A stretch of 10,072 bases of DNA from an uncultured Jeotgalicoccus sp. (GCA_947631305.1 CANRKV010000047.1:1-10072), one strand, 5' to 3'; counted from the first letter of the stretch, positions 1 to 6,874 are shown. The notes: generated by a model from the sequence alone, not told the origin. A program made the numbers and translations.

Positions 1-491
1 ACTTCTTCATTCGCTGCGATTTGAAGTACAGGGTCATTAGATGTGTAGATGATTAAGTCCCCTGTTTCCATCTGGTGTTCACCGAATTCTTCGATGATAT
101 CAGTACCGCTCGCCGGTTTATTCCCGACAATGCCGCGTCCTGTTGCTTCCGTAATTTTATTCAGCAGCTCGTCAGAAAATCCGTCCGGATATACTTTGAA
201 CGCAGTATCGATGTTTAAGCCGGCAATTTCCCAGTGGCCGGTCATCGTATCTTTACCTTTAGATACTTCCTGCATTTTTGTGTAGAATCCTGCAGTATTT
301 TCTGTCTCATCAACACCCGGCAGTTTATCGATATTGCCTAGACCGAGTTTTGCCAGATTAGGCAATGTGTTCGGATGCGCTTCAAGCGTATGTTTTAAAG
401 TATGCGTGCCGACGTCTCCGAATTCAGCAGCATCCGGTGCTTCACCGATACCGACTGAATCAAGAACGATTAAATGAATTTTTTTGTACAT
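1..491 (-). CDS. deoB: phosphopentomutase, N-terminal part (gene runs off the left edge)
   Basis: This is the first 163 codons of phosphopentomutase, a cytoplasmic metal-dependent enzyme that interconverts (deoxy)ribose 1-phosphate and 5-phosphate in nucleoside salvage. It belongs to the alkaline phosphatase superfamily. The start VLDSVGIGEAPDA carries the metal-binding Asp11. The DTMTGHWE motif at residues 81-88 holds the active-site threonine (Thr84, the family's phosphorylated Thr). The family is usually about 390 residues, so more than half lies beyond position 1. The reading frame is open to the edge with no stop. The ATG at 491 sits 11 bases after the xerD stop and has only a weak ribosome-binding site (AGTAGGT). 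As the last visible gene of the NUDIX-fur-xerD-deoB block it is probably co-transcribed with xerD, as in Bacillus. Identification is by family motifs and is secure. Confidence 0.95.
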   Translation of the reverse strand, partial: MYKKIHLIVLDSVGIGEAPDAAEFGDVGTHTLKHTLEAHPNTLPNLAKLGLGNIDKLPGVDETENTAGFYTKMQEVSKGKDTMTGHWEIAGLNIDTAFKVYPDGFSDELLNKITEATGRGIVGNKPASGTDIIEEFGEHQMETGDLIIYTSNDPVLQIAANEE

Positions 492-502
492 AATAAATTT
501 AC

Positions 503-1390
503 CTACTTTCTTGGATGGAACTGCTTATACATTTCTCTGATTTTCGTCGCAGAGATTTGTGTGTACACCTGAGTGGTTGATATATCGGAATGACCGAGCA
601 TTTCCTGCACGGCGCGAAGATCAGCACCGTTCTCAATTAAATGCGTCGCAAAAGAGTGTCTGAACGTATGCGGCGTAATGTTTTTGTTGATGCCGCTGAT
701 CAGCACATACTTTTTAATAGTCTTCCATAACCCCTGACGGGTGAACCCTTTACCTCTGTTCGTAAGGAACAGTATATCAGTATTTTCATGCTTTAATAAC
801 GTTAAACGCTGATTTTGTATATAATTATTTAATTTATCTGCCACATACTCGGTTGTCGGGACAATTCTTTCCTTGTCACCCTTGCCGTATACATGAATAA
901 AACCCATGTCCAGATTAAGATCGCTGAGCTTTAAATTAATCAGTTCACTGACTCTGAGCCCGCTTGCGTACAGAAGTTCCATTATTGCGTTGTCGCGTAT
1001 TCCCTGTGCACTCGAATCCGGTGAATGCAGCAGTGTTTCCATTTCATCAACAGTCAGCACTACCGGCAGCTCACGTTCTTCTTTAGGTGTATTCAGTCGG
1101 AGTGCAGGGTTCGTCTCGATAACCTGCTCGAGCTGCAAAAACTGATGAAAGTTTCTGAGTGTCGACTGCACTCTTCTGATTGTTTTATTACTTTTGCCGT
1201 TAAGCGATAAAAACTGTAAAAATGTTACGAGGATTTCTGTCGTAATCTGCTCGACACCCGTAACATTTTCATCACTTAAATATTGGCTGTATTGTTTTAA
1301 ATCCTGTTTATATGATGATATCGATGCATCACTTAAACCTCTTTCAATCTTTAAATACGTTAAGTATTCATCGATATAACGTTTAAGCAT
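503..1390 (-). CDS. xerD: site-specific tyrosine recombinase XerD
   Basis: Tyrosine recombinase of 295 residues, the usual XerD length. With its partner XerC it resolves chromosome dimers at dif near the division septum. The N-terminal SAM-like core-binding domain covers about residues 1-85 and the catalytic domain about 105-290. The full catalytic set is visible: Arg146 (ASGLR), Lys170 (GKGDKER), His241 and Arg244 (HTFRHSFATH), His267 (LGH) and the nucleophile Tyr276 (VYTQ). The start at 1390 was chosen because AAGGAG lies six bases upstream and the protein then begins MLKRYIDEYL, matching family N-termini. A start 14 codons further upstream would be buried in fur and lacks a good site. The start overlaps the fur stop by 8 bases, which suggests translational coupling. 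XerC is very similar, but the fur-xerD-deoB context is that of XerD (ripX). Confidence 0.95.
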   Translation of the reverse strand: MLKRYIDEYLTYLKIERGLSDASISSYKQDLKQYSQYLSDENVTGVEQITTEILVTFLQFLSLNGKSNKTIRRVQSTLRNFHQFLQLEQVIETNPALRLNTPKEERELPVVLTVDEMETLLHSPDSSAQGIRDNAIMELLYASGLRVSELINLKLSDLNLDMGFIHVYGKGDKERIVPTTEYVADKLNNYIQNQRLTLLKHENTDILFLTNRGKGFTRQGLWKTIKKYVLISGINKNITPHTFRHSFATHLIENGADLRAVQEMLGHSDISTTQVYTQISATKIREMYKQFHPRK

Positions 1391-1841
1391 CTGTGTCTCC
1401 TTCTTTCCCTTTGCACAATTTGCAAACACCATGGAAGGTTAGACGGTGGTCGATGATGTCGAAATTAAAATCACGTGTTACGATTTTCTCAACATCTGTC
1501 AGTAAATCTTCTTCAATCTCCTCAACCGAACCGCAATGTATGCAAATTAAATGATGGTGAAAGTGCTGTGCACCTTCTTTTCTGAGATCATATCTTGATA
1601 CGCCGTCGCCAAAATTCACTTTGTCGAGGACATTCAGTTCATTTAAGAGTTCCAGTGTACGGTATACTGTTGCCAGTCCGATTTCCGGATATTTATCTTT
1701 TACTTTCATGAAAACATCTTCAGCACTCAAATGAGAGCTTTCGTTTTCGAGTAGTACTCTCACAGTGACTTCACGCTGTGGAGTTAGTTTATACCGAGCA
1801 TCGTGCAATGCCTCTTTAATTCGCTCAATTCTTTTTTCCAC
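1383..1841 (-). CDS. fur: ferric uptake regulator Fur (GTG start)
   Basis: Fur-family metalloregulator of 152 residues that represses iron-uptake genes when loaded with Fe(II). The N-terminal winged helix (about residues 1-85) contains the recognition segment EIGLATVYRTLELL. The C-terminal dimerisation and metal domain holds the histidine cluster HFHHH (93-97) and two CxxC pairs, Cys100/Cys103 and Cys140/Cys143, for a structural zinc. The sequence resembles Bacillus Fur (KLTPQRE, NFGDGVSRYDLRKEGA). The start is called at the GTG at 1841, not the in-frame TTG at 1856, because GGAAGGTG lies five bases upstream of the GTG and the product then begins MEKRIERIK, as in Bacillus Fur. The 3' end overlaps xerD. 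A PerR-type box lies about 75-90 bases upstream. PerR and Zur share the fold, but this sequence and context fit Fur best. Confidence 0.93.
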   Translation of the reverse strand: MEKRIERIKEALHDARYKLTPQREVTVRVLLENESSHLSAEDVFMKVKDKYPEIGLATVYRTLELLNELNVLDKVNFGDGVSRYDLRKEGAQHFHHHLICIHCGSVEEIEEDLLTDVEKIVTRDFNFDIIDHRLTFHGVCKLCKGKEGDTDA

Positions 1842-1879
1842 AACTGCACCTTCCAACTTTCATAATCTTATTAATAACA

Positions 1880-1885
1880 ATTATA
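1880..1885 (-). promoter_or_regulatory. candidate -10 element for fur
   Basis: A perfect TATAAT on the minus strand, 38 bases before the fur GTG start. The sequence 17 bases further upstream (TGTTAA) is a poor -35 match, so an activator or a non-optimal -35 must be assumed. It lies between the PerR-like box and fur. Tentative. Confidence 0.35.
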
Positions 1886-1913
1886 CATAAGATAGCATAG
1901 TTTTAACAGTTAT

Positions 1914-1928
1914 TTGTAATGATTATAA
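1914..1928 (-). promoter_or_regulatory. PerR-type operator upstream of fur
   Basis: The plus strand reads TTGTAATGATTATAA, matching the PerR box TTATAATnATTATAA at 13 of 14 specified positions. It fits the Fur 7-1-7 box less well, with three mismatches. It sits at the end of the NUDIX gene, overlapping its stop codon, upstream of the candidate fur -10. PerR control of fur is established in Staphylococcus aureus, so the position makes biological sense. No PerR gene is in the window. AT-rich DNA gives chance matches, but 13 of 14 in this location is notable. Confidence 0.55.
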
Positions 1929-2477
1929 ATAACTTTGTGACAGCAGCACATGGTGTACAGCAACCAGTGTTTTACCATCTCTGAACTCGCCGTTATGCAT
2001 TTTTTCTTTTAATTCTTTTAGCGGAACTTTAACAATATCGAGGAATTCATCTTCTTCCAATTGAGAATCACCGAACGAAACGTCTGATGCTTCGTATAAA
2101 TGAATCAATTCATTTGAGAATCCGGGTGATACGTAAAATTCATAGAGCTTTTTAATATTGTCCGACTCTCCGCCGATTTCTTCTTTTAATTCTTTTTTCA
2201 CTGTTTCATCAGGATGTTCATCAATTTCAATTTTTCCTGCCGGTACTTCGAGCAGTACTTCTTCAGTTGAAATTCTAAACTGTTTGACAAAATACATATA
2301 TTCCCTGTCAATCGCTATAACAGCGACTGCTCCTTTATGATAGACAACTTCCCTGTATGCTTCTTTGCCGTTTGGCAATTCTACAGTCAGTTTTTTGACA
2401 TCGATTATTTTACCATCATAAATATCTTCTTTGGAACGTGTATTTTCTATTAAATGTTCATTCGTAATAGTCATCAC
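1923..2477 (-). CDS. nudF: NUDIX hydrolase, ADP-ribose pyrophosphatase (NudF-like)
   Basis: NUDIX-fold hydrolase of 184 residues, probably splitting ADP-ribose into AMP and ribose 5-phosphate in the cytoplasm. The NUDIX box runs from Gly81 to Gly103 as G-x5-E-x7-KELKEEIGG, so the usual Arg is Lys95 and the final hydrophobic residue is Gly103; the metal-binding glutamates (Glu96, Glu99, Glu100) are kept. An SPGFS segment at 117-121 lies 14 residues beyond the box, as in ADP-ribose-specific members. The neighbourhood nudF-fur-xerD-deoB is the Bacillus one. Two ATGs stand in tandem (2477 and 2474) with only a weak ribosome-binding site (AAAGCGG). The ATG at 2477 is the longest option and the choice is uncertain by one codon. 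Substrate is assigned by family, not shown. Confidence 0.85.
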   Translation of the reverse strand: MMTITNEHLIENTRSKEDIYDGKIIDVKKLTVELPNGKEAYREVVYHKGAVAVIAIDREYMYFVKQFRISTEEVLLEVPAGKIEIDEHPDETVKKELKEEIGGESDNIKKLYEFYVSPGFSNELIHLYEASDVSFGDSQLEEDEFLDIVKVPLKELKEKMHNGEFRDGKTLVAVHHVLLSQSYL

Positions 2478-2548
2478 CGCTTTTCAATAGTTATCTTAAA
2501 TATATCACATTATATTATAAAAATAAGGATTTGAAAATATTATACAGG

Positions 2549-2557
2549 TGATATAAT
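2549..2557 (+). promoter_or_regulatory. extended -10 promoter for the alpha/beta hydrolase
   Basis: TGATATAAT is a perfect extended -10 (TGn plus TATAAT). TTGAAA at 2531-2536 is a plausible -35, but with a short 15-base spacer. Transcription would start near 2564, giving a leader of about 24 bases that contains the GGAGG at 2576-2580. Confidence 0.6.
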
Positions 2558-2587
2558 AATGTTTGTTAACAGAATGGAGGATAACAA

Positions 2588-3532
2588 ATGAAAAGTTTTT
2601 ACAAATGGCTCGCCGCTCTCTTCGTATCGGCAGCTGTGATGTTTATATCGCTCGGCTACTTTGCCTCGAGCCAGATTATGTTTTTTAAATTGAGAGATGT
2701 TGAAATCATTAAGCGCCGTGAAACGCGTGCTAAACGGATGAATATGGAAGAATACGATAAACTTCCGAAAGACATTGTCAACGTTCCTTCACGATTCGGC
2801 TATGATATCAGTGCATCTTTTATTTATCCGAATCAGACGAACAAATGGATCGTTATCTGCCACGGTGTATCGGAGAACAAACTCAGTTCAACGAAATACG
2901 TCAATTTATTTAAAGACATGGGCTTTAACTGTGTTGTCTACGATGCACGCCGTCACGGTAATACAGGCGGCGTCGACTCAACATACGGTTTCTATGAGAA
3001 GTTCGATCTCGAAACAGTTATTGAATACCTGCTTGAGAACTACGGCGATGATATCGAGTTCGGCGTCCACGGTGAATCGATGGGTGCTGCAACAACACTG
3101 CTGTATGCCGGTGAACTTTCAAATAAAGCGAAGTTTTATGTTTCGGATGCATCATTTGCGAAGTTCAGAGATCAGCTCGCACACATTTACACATCGTATT
3201 CACGTGTCGCATCGCCGGTGGTCCTGCTTTTCACTTACGTTTTCTTAAAAGTACGCAGTAAATTCAGCCTGTATCACGTATCACCGATTAAAGTAGTCGA
3301 TAAAATCGAGCAGCCTGTACTGTTTATCCATTCAAAACGTGATTCATTTATTCCATATGAATCGACTGAACAGCTGTACGATAAGAAAAAAGGGCCGAAA
3401 GAACAATGGTACCCGGAACGCGGCAATCATGTAGAAAGCTACAACCGCAATCCAAAACAGTACCGCCAGACGGTCTCAGAATTTATTGAACGTTACGCGG
3501 GATGGGAAGTTCAAAATAATCGTAAGCAATAA
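2588..3532 (+). CDS. membrane-anchored alpha/beta hydrolase (YqkD-like)
   Basis: Serine hydrolase of 314 residues with an N-terminal membrane anchor (about residues 7-29, hydrophobic after MKSFYK), so the catalytic domain probably faces the outside of the cell. Alpha/beta hydrolase features are clear: oxyanion-hole CHG at 91-93, DARRHGNTGG at 119-128, nucleophile elbow GESMG with Ser164, acid Asp252 (SKRDSF) and His281 (GNHVES). This gives a complete triad. The family is the uncharacterised YqkD group, often next to nudF and fur in Bacillus; the substrate is unknown. The ATG has GGAGG seven bases upstream and an extended -10 promoter. It is divergent from the NUDIX gene. Its last 50 bases overlap the 3' end of rnz on the other strand. 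Hydrolase fold is certain, function open. Confidence 0.88.
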   Translation: MKSFYKWLAALFVSAAVMFISLGYFASSQIMFFKLRDVEIIKRRETRAKRMNMEEYDKLPKDIVNVPSRFGYDISASFIYPNQTNKWIVICHGVSENKLSSTKYVNLFKDMGFNCVVYDARRHGNTGGVDSTYGFYEKFDLETVIEYLLENYGDDIEFGVHGESMGAATTLLYAGELSNKAKFYVSDASFAKFRDQLAHIYTSYSRVASPVVLLFTYVFLKVRSKFSLYHVSPIKVVDKIEQPVLFIHSKRDSFIPYESTEQLYDKKKGPKEQWYPERGNHVESYNRNPKQYRQTVSEFIERYAGWEVQNNRKQ

Positions 3533-4409
3533 CAGCACGGTTATTTAAATCAGCATTAACTTCTTTAATATCTTCATCGGTATAGCGGCTGCTGATATGA
3601 ACGAACATCAGCATTTTATAATTAATAGCTGTAAAAACATCGAGCACCTGGTTAATTTCCGAATGGAAATAATCATGTGCTTTTTCTTTTTCCTCTTTTA
3701 AAAATGTCGCTTCATGCACGATTAAGTCCGAGCCGTTTATCAGTTTCAAATACTCATCATCACTGTTCAAGCGAGTATCACCGTGTACCGTAATTTTACG
3801 GCCTCTGATTGTTTCACCGATAAAGTCTGACGTGTTATATACAGTATCACCGACAGCGAACGTATCACTCGATTTAATTTCGCCGTAAACAGGACCTGGT
3901 TTTAACCCCAGCTCGCGGAGTTTATCAGTCTGCAGCTCCCCTATTTTGTCATCTTCTTTAAAAATAAAGGCGTATGACTCAATACCATGAGATAATGGGA
4001 CGACATGAACATCAAAATTGTTCAGACGTAAATTCATATGAGGAGTGATTTCAACAATTTCGAGCGGATAGTTGAGCGTACTTTCCGATATACGGAATGT
4101 CGTCTGCAGCCATTCAGCAAGTCCTTTTGGACCGTAAATTTTCAAAGGAATACCTTCCCCGCCCTGGAACGCTCTCGACGATAAAAATCCGGGCAGTCCG
4201 AAAATATGATCGCCGTGAAGATGCGTAATAAATATGTTTTTTATTTTAGATGGTTTAATATGAGTATGAAGGATGCGGTGCTGCAAAGCTTCACCGGCAT
4301 CGATTAAAATATATTCATTGTACTCAAGTACACAGTCAATAACAAAACTCTGCGTATTTCTATCTTTGGACGGCAGCCCGGCGCCCGAGCCTAAAACAGT
4401 AAATTTCAT
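3483..4409 (-). CDS. rnz: ribonuclease Z
   Basis: tRNA 3'-processing endonuclease of 308 residues, the length of the Bacillus enzyme. It removes 3' trailers from tRNA precursors lacking an encoded CCA and works as a zinc-dependent homodimer. The metallo-beta-lactamase motif THLHGDH gives His63, His65, Asp67 and His68. His141, Asp211 and His271 complete the two-metal site. GLKPGPVYGEIK (168-179) belongs to the flexible exosite arm that clamps tRNA. The ATG follows GAGGTG by five bases. The 3' end overlaps the convergent hydrolase gene by 50 bases with no terminator between. An AT-rich stretch upstream carries TATAAT-like hexamers on this strand (4437-4442) but no clear -35. Identification is secure. 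Confidence 0.96.
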   Translation of the reverse strand: MKFTVLGSGAGLPSKDRNTQSFVIDCVLEYNEYILIDAGEALQHRILHTHIKPSKIKNIFITHLHGDHIFGLPGFLSSRAFQGGEGIPLKIYGPKGLAEWLQTTFRISESTLNYPLEIVEITPHMNLRLNNFDVHVVPLSHGIESYAFIFKEDDKIGELQTDKLRELGLKPGPVYGEIKSSDTFAVGDTVYNTSDFIGETIRGRKITVHGDTRLNSDDEYLKLINGSDLIVHEATFLKEEKEKAHDYFHSEINQVLDVFTAINYKMLMFVHISSRYTDEDIKEVNADLNNRAVIAYDYFELPIPRNVQ

Positions 4410-4454
4410 TTCGACACCTCGTTAATTAATTGTTTAATTATATCATATAATCAG

Positions 4455-4483
4455 TTGTGTTTTTCAGCCGCGGGTGGAATAAT
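4455..4483 (+). promoter_or_regulatory. candidate promoter for the AraC-type regulator
   Basis: TTGTGT at 4455-4460 and AATAAT at 4478-4483 are separated by 17 bases, giving a usable sigma-A-like promoter with a leader of about 25 bases. The -35 is weak beyond TTG. A TATAAT at 4446-4451 is an alternative but has no partner -35. Confidence 0.4.
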
Positions 4484-4514
4484 AAATAAGAGTACATTAA
4501 GTATAGGTGATTAC

Positions 4515-5360
4515 ATGGAAACGATTCGATTCGTAGAAAGATTTATCGTATATATAGAAGACCACCTCAGAGAAAATATAGATTTCGGTGAGGTTTTGGA
4601 AAGTATGGGCGTGGAACAAAAATCATTTATGACGATATTTACATCCCTCGTCGGAATGACTCCGTCCCAGTACCAGGAAAAAAGACGTATGACTGAAATT
4701 GCATATGAAGTTTATCAGGGTCACAGACGTCTTATTGATATTATTAAATATTACGGCTACCGCGATGTTGATAGTTTCAAAAAACTCTACACTCGCACAT
4801 TTGGTATTTCGGTGCACGAGACAGAGCGCAATATTAAAAAAATCGATCTGCTGGATTATATTTCATTTGAAGTTGTGCCGACTAAAAAACCTAAATACCC
4901 GTCGTACAGAAGTTTTGTAGAAAGCTTCAGACTGATTGGTATTGCACAGTACTTCGATATTAATTCATATCACTCCGACTACAAGTACAAGTTTTTAAAA
5001 ATTCTTGAACGTGATGGACTGATTGATGAAATATTAAGATACAACGACGGTTTCGTAAAAGGCATATTTGTGCAGGAACGCTTTGTCGACGGAGAAATAG
5101 AAATATTCGTCGGAACAGCAAGCTATCAGCACACACCATTTGACGAAACATTTACCGAGACGATGAACTATGAAGTATTTGAAACATCCGGTGAACCAGG
5201 CGTTGCCATCGATAAAGTATACGAATATATATTCAGAAGATGGCACTTCAGAGAAAACATCAACATGACTTGCGATTTCTCGCTCGAATTAATTAAGCAC
5301 ACTTACTCTTTTGAAGACCCCACTACTAAAATTCAGGTATGGCAGGCTTTAGACGAATAA
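4515..5360 (+). CDS. AraC-type transcriptional regulator with N-terminal DNA-binding domain
   Basis: Probable DNA-binding regulator of 281 residues. The first about 108 residues resemble an AraC/XylS double helix-turn-helix: helix set one around 24-60 (IDFGEVLESMGVEQKSF then SLVGMTPSQY) and the second around 73-99, with the typical YYGYRDVDSFKKLYTRTFGIS pattern. The rest (about 137-281) looks like a GyrI/Rob-type effector-binding domain with alternating strands (GIFVQERF, EIEIFVGTASY), though this part is diverged and I give it less weight. Domain order is that of Rob, not AraC itself. The start at 4515 has AGGTGA at proper spacing; an upstream in-frame ATG at 4455 would add 20 residues inside the putative promoter and is rejected. 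The gene is alone on its strand and ends at a strong terminator. Ligand and targets are unknown. Confidence 0.8.
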   Translation: METIRFVERFIVYIEDHLRENIDFGEVLESMGVEQKSFMTIFTSLVGMTPSQYQEKRRMTEIAYEVYQGHRRLIDIIKYYGYRDVDSFKKLYTRTFGISVHETERNIKKIDLLDYISFEVVPTKKPKYPSYRSFVESFRLIGIAQYFDINSYHSDYKYKFLKILERDGLIDEILRYNDGFVKGIFVQERFVDGEIEIFVGTASYQHTPFDETFTETMNYEVFETSGEPGVAIDKVYEYIFRRWHFRENINMTCDFSLELIKHTYSFEDPTTKIQVWQALDE

Positions 5361-5369
5361 AATAATGAG

Positions 5370-5403
5370 CCCGCTAAAAATCCTATGATTTTTGGCGGGT
5401 TTT
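5370..5403 (+). terminator. intrinsic terminator of the AraC-type gene
   Basis: CCCGC-T-AAAAATC (5370-5382) pairs with GATTTTT-G-GCGGG (5387-5399), a 13-bp stem with one T-G wobble and a CTAT loop. It is followed by a T run at 5400-5403. It begins ten bases after the stop codon. Confidence 0.9.
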
Positions 5404-5491
5404 ATGTTGTATGCAGCTATTCATCTCTATGTGGTTCGTTCATGCGGTCAAATATGCTTAATCAGCCCGATGTGAGGGACTGCAACCGGGT
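5404..5491. other. gene-free spacer with possible decayed repeat units
   Basis: No reading frame of note. Fragments resemble the neighbouring 41-bp units: TTCATCTCTATGT at 5420-5432 is like the left arm at 5574, and CATGCGGTCAAATATGC at 5441-5457 is like the junction of units 1 and 2. Register is lost here, so these may be older, degraded copies. Tentative. Confidence 0.3.
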
Positions 5492-5655
5492 CTCATGCAT
5501 ACGGATTTCCGTTTACATAGGCATGACGGACTCTCATATATACGTAACTCCTTAATCATAGTCATGATCAAGTTTCATGACTATGTATCCCTTTTTGCAT
5601 ATACATGAGCAACTCTCATGTATACGAATCCGGCTTTCCATATACATGAGCGCGA
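5492..5655. repeat. four tandem 41-bp units with inverted-repeat arms
   Basis: Units start at 5492, 5533, 5574 and 5615. Each opens with a left arm close to CTCATGnATACG and, 24 bases after its start, carries a right arm close to CATAnnCATGAG (at 5516, 5557, 5598 and 5639), the approximate reverse complement. All eight arms keep the exact 41-bp register. The right arms at 5598 and 5639 are identical 12-mers. Unit 4 folds on itself with a perfect 10-bp stem (5615-5624 with 5641-5650). The right arm of unit 2 and left arm of unit 3 form a perfect 11-bp stem across the unit boundary (5557-5567 with 5575-5585, 7-base loop). The interior and ends of the units vary. The period is not a multiple of three, and the block lies between two converging terminators, so it is non-coding. 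I do not recognise the element. Confidence 0.85.
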
Positions 5656-5664
5656 AAACCGCAC

Positions 5665-5692
5665 AAAAAAGCCGGGACTACTGTCCCGGCTT
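5665..5692 (-). terminator. intrinsic terminator of the M20 peptidase gene
   Basis: Read on the minus strand, AAGCCGGGAC (5692-5683) pairs perfectly with GTCCCGGCTT (5678-5669) around a four-base loop, with further T residues down to 5665. It begins ten bases beyond the stop codon of the leftward peptidase gene. Confidence 0.92.
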
Positions 5693-5701
5693 AATATAAT
5701 T

Positions 5702-6826
5702 TTATTTACTTTCGTTTGCGTAATGTACTTTAACGATCTCAACAATCAGTTCAGTTATTTTATACAATTCTTCAAGCGGCATACGCTCGCTTGTTGTGTG
5801 AATGTATTCATAACCAACACCTAGAATTGCTGTCGGTACGCCCTGACCGTGGAAGATATTGCCGTCACTTCCGCCGCCGAGGCTTATAATATTTGATTCT
5901 CTGCCGATATTGTTAATTGCTTCTGCTGCTGTTGTAATAACAGCGTCTTCTTTAGGGGCATGCAGTGACGGATACATGATATCTACCTGCACATCAGCGC
6001 TGCCGCCTAGTTCTGCTGCTGTTTCTTCAAATGCTGTTTTAATTTTATCTGATTCAGCGTGAAGTTTCTCATCTGATAAACTGCGCACTTCTGCTAAGAT
6101 TTCCACGTTGTCTGCAACGATATTCGTTGCCTGTCCGCCTTTGATTGTACCGATGTTTGATGTTGTTTCGTCATCGATGCGGCCGAGGTTCATCTTGCTG
6201 ATTGCTTTTGCAGCTAAGTTAATTGCACTGATTCCTTTTTCAGGTTCAATTCCGGCATGTGCTTTCTTACCGAAAATAGTCGCTTTAATTTTTGTCTGTG
6301 ATGGTGCACGGTTAACGATTGTGCCTACCTGGCCTGTACCGTCCACTGCATATCCGAATTTACTTTTAATATTTTTAATATCAAGAGCCTTCGCTCCGAT
6401 TAAGCCGGTTTCTTCTCCGACAGTAATAATGACTTCGACGTCACCGTGAGGAATATTTTCTTCCTGCAGCACGCGTACTGCTTCGATAACCGCAGATATT
6501 CCTGCTTTATCGTCAGCACCCAGAATTGTCGTGCCGTCAGAATATACGTAACCGTCTTCGATATGGGCTTTAACGCCGATACCCGGAGTTACAGTATCCA
6601 TATGTACCATAAATGCGACGGGAGAGATCTTTTCCTCGCCTTTCAGCGTGAAGATTAAGTTTCCGGCACCGTAGCCTGTTACTTCCTGTGTATCATCTTC
6701 AAAACCGGCAAGTTCCAGTTCATTCAGCAGATTTAATAAATAATCTGCAACCTGGCGCTCCTGTCCTGATACTGAATCGATTTGTACGATTTCCAAAAAT
6801 TGTTCTGTCAGACGTTCTTTATTCAT
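5702..6826 (-). CDS. M20-family metallopeptidase, PepT-like
   Basis: Zinc-dependent aminopeptidase-type enzyme of 374 residues, close to the tripeptidase T-like YqjE group and probably cleaving short peptides in the cytoplasm. M20 signatures are intact: HMDTV with ligand His75 and Asp77, bridging Asp105 (GADDKAG), catalytic and ligand glutamates Glu138/Glu139 (GEETG), Asp162 (VDG) and His343 (IHTTSE). The lid or dimerisation domain spans about residues 177-290 (HAGIEPEKG at 190-198). GGGSDGN at 317-323 precedes the last ligand. The ATG has GGAGG eight bases upstream. The gene is divergent from the small Prli42-like gene and ends at its own terminator next to the 41-bp repeats. The fold is certain; the exact substrate is uncertain, so I give no symbol. 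Confidence 0.9.
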   Translation of the reverse strand: MNKERLTEQFLEIVQIDSVSGQERQVADYLLNLLNELELAGFEDDTQEVTGYGAGNLIFTLKGEEKISPVAFMVHMDTVTPGIGVKAHIEDGYVYSDGTTILGADDKAGISAVIEAVRVLQEENIPHGDVEVIITVGEETGLIGAKALDIKNIKSKFGYAVDGTGQVGTIVNRAPSQTKIKATIFGKKAHAGIEPEKGISAINLAAKAISKMNLGRIDDETTSNIGTIKGGQATNIVADNVEILAEVRSLSDEKLHAESDKIKTAFEETAAELGGSADVQVDIMYPSLHAPKEDAVITTAAEAINNIGRESNIISLGGGSDGNIFHGQGVPTAILGVGYEYIHTTSERMPLEELYKITELIVEIVKVHYANESK

Positions 6827-6844
6827 AAAATATGCCTCCAGCAG

Positions 6845-6874
6845 TTGATATATTGATTTGTCTTCATGTATAGT
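6845..6874 (+). promoter_or_regulatory. candidate promoter for the Prli42-like gene
   Basis: TTGATA (6845-6850) and TATAGT (6869-6874) are separated by 18 bases, each a good match to sigma-A hexamers. Transcription would start near 6881, about 30 bases before the ATG. The -10 overlaps a weak PerR-like match (see rejected items). Confidence 0.5.

Noticed and set aside
906..1379. Several rightward open frames across xerD
   Set aside because: They are antisense to a clearly conserved recombinase gene, without ribosome-binding sites or recognisable protein features.
1842..1856. TTG start for fur, five codons upstream of the chosen GTG
   Set aside because: It has no ribosome-binding site and would place GGAAGGTG inside the coding region; the GTG start reproduces the Bacillus Fur N-terminus.
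4455..4514. 20-residue N-terminal extension of the AraC-type regulator
   Set aside because: The extension overlaps the probable promoter and lacks a ribosome-binding site, while the ATG at 4515 has AGGTGA at normal spacing.
5492..5655. The regular repeats as a CRISPR array
   Set aside because: There is no constant repeat separated by unrelated spacers. The whole 41-bp unit is similar and each unit is internally palindromic; no cas genes are seen in the window.
5618..5824. Rightward 68-codon open frame spanning the last repeat and the end of the peptidase gene
   Set aside because: It starts inside the repeat, runs antisense through a strong terminator into the M20 peptidase gene, and has no ribosome-binding site.
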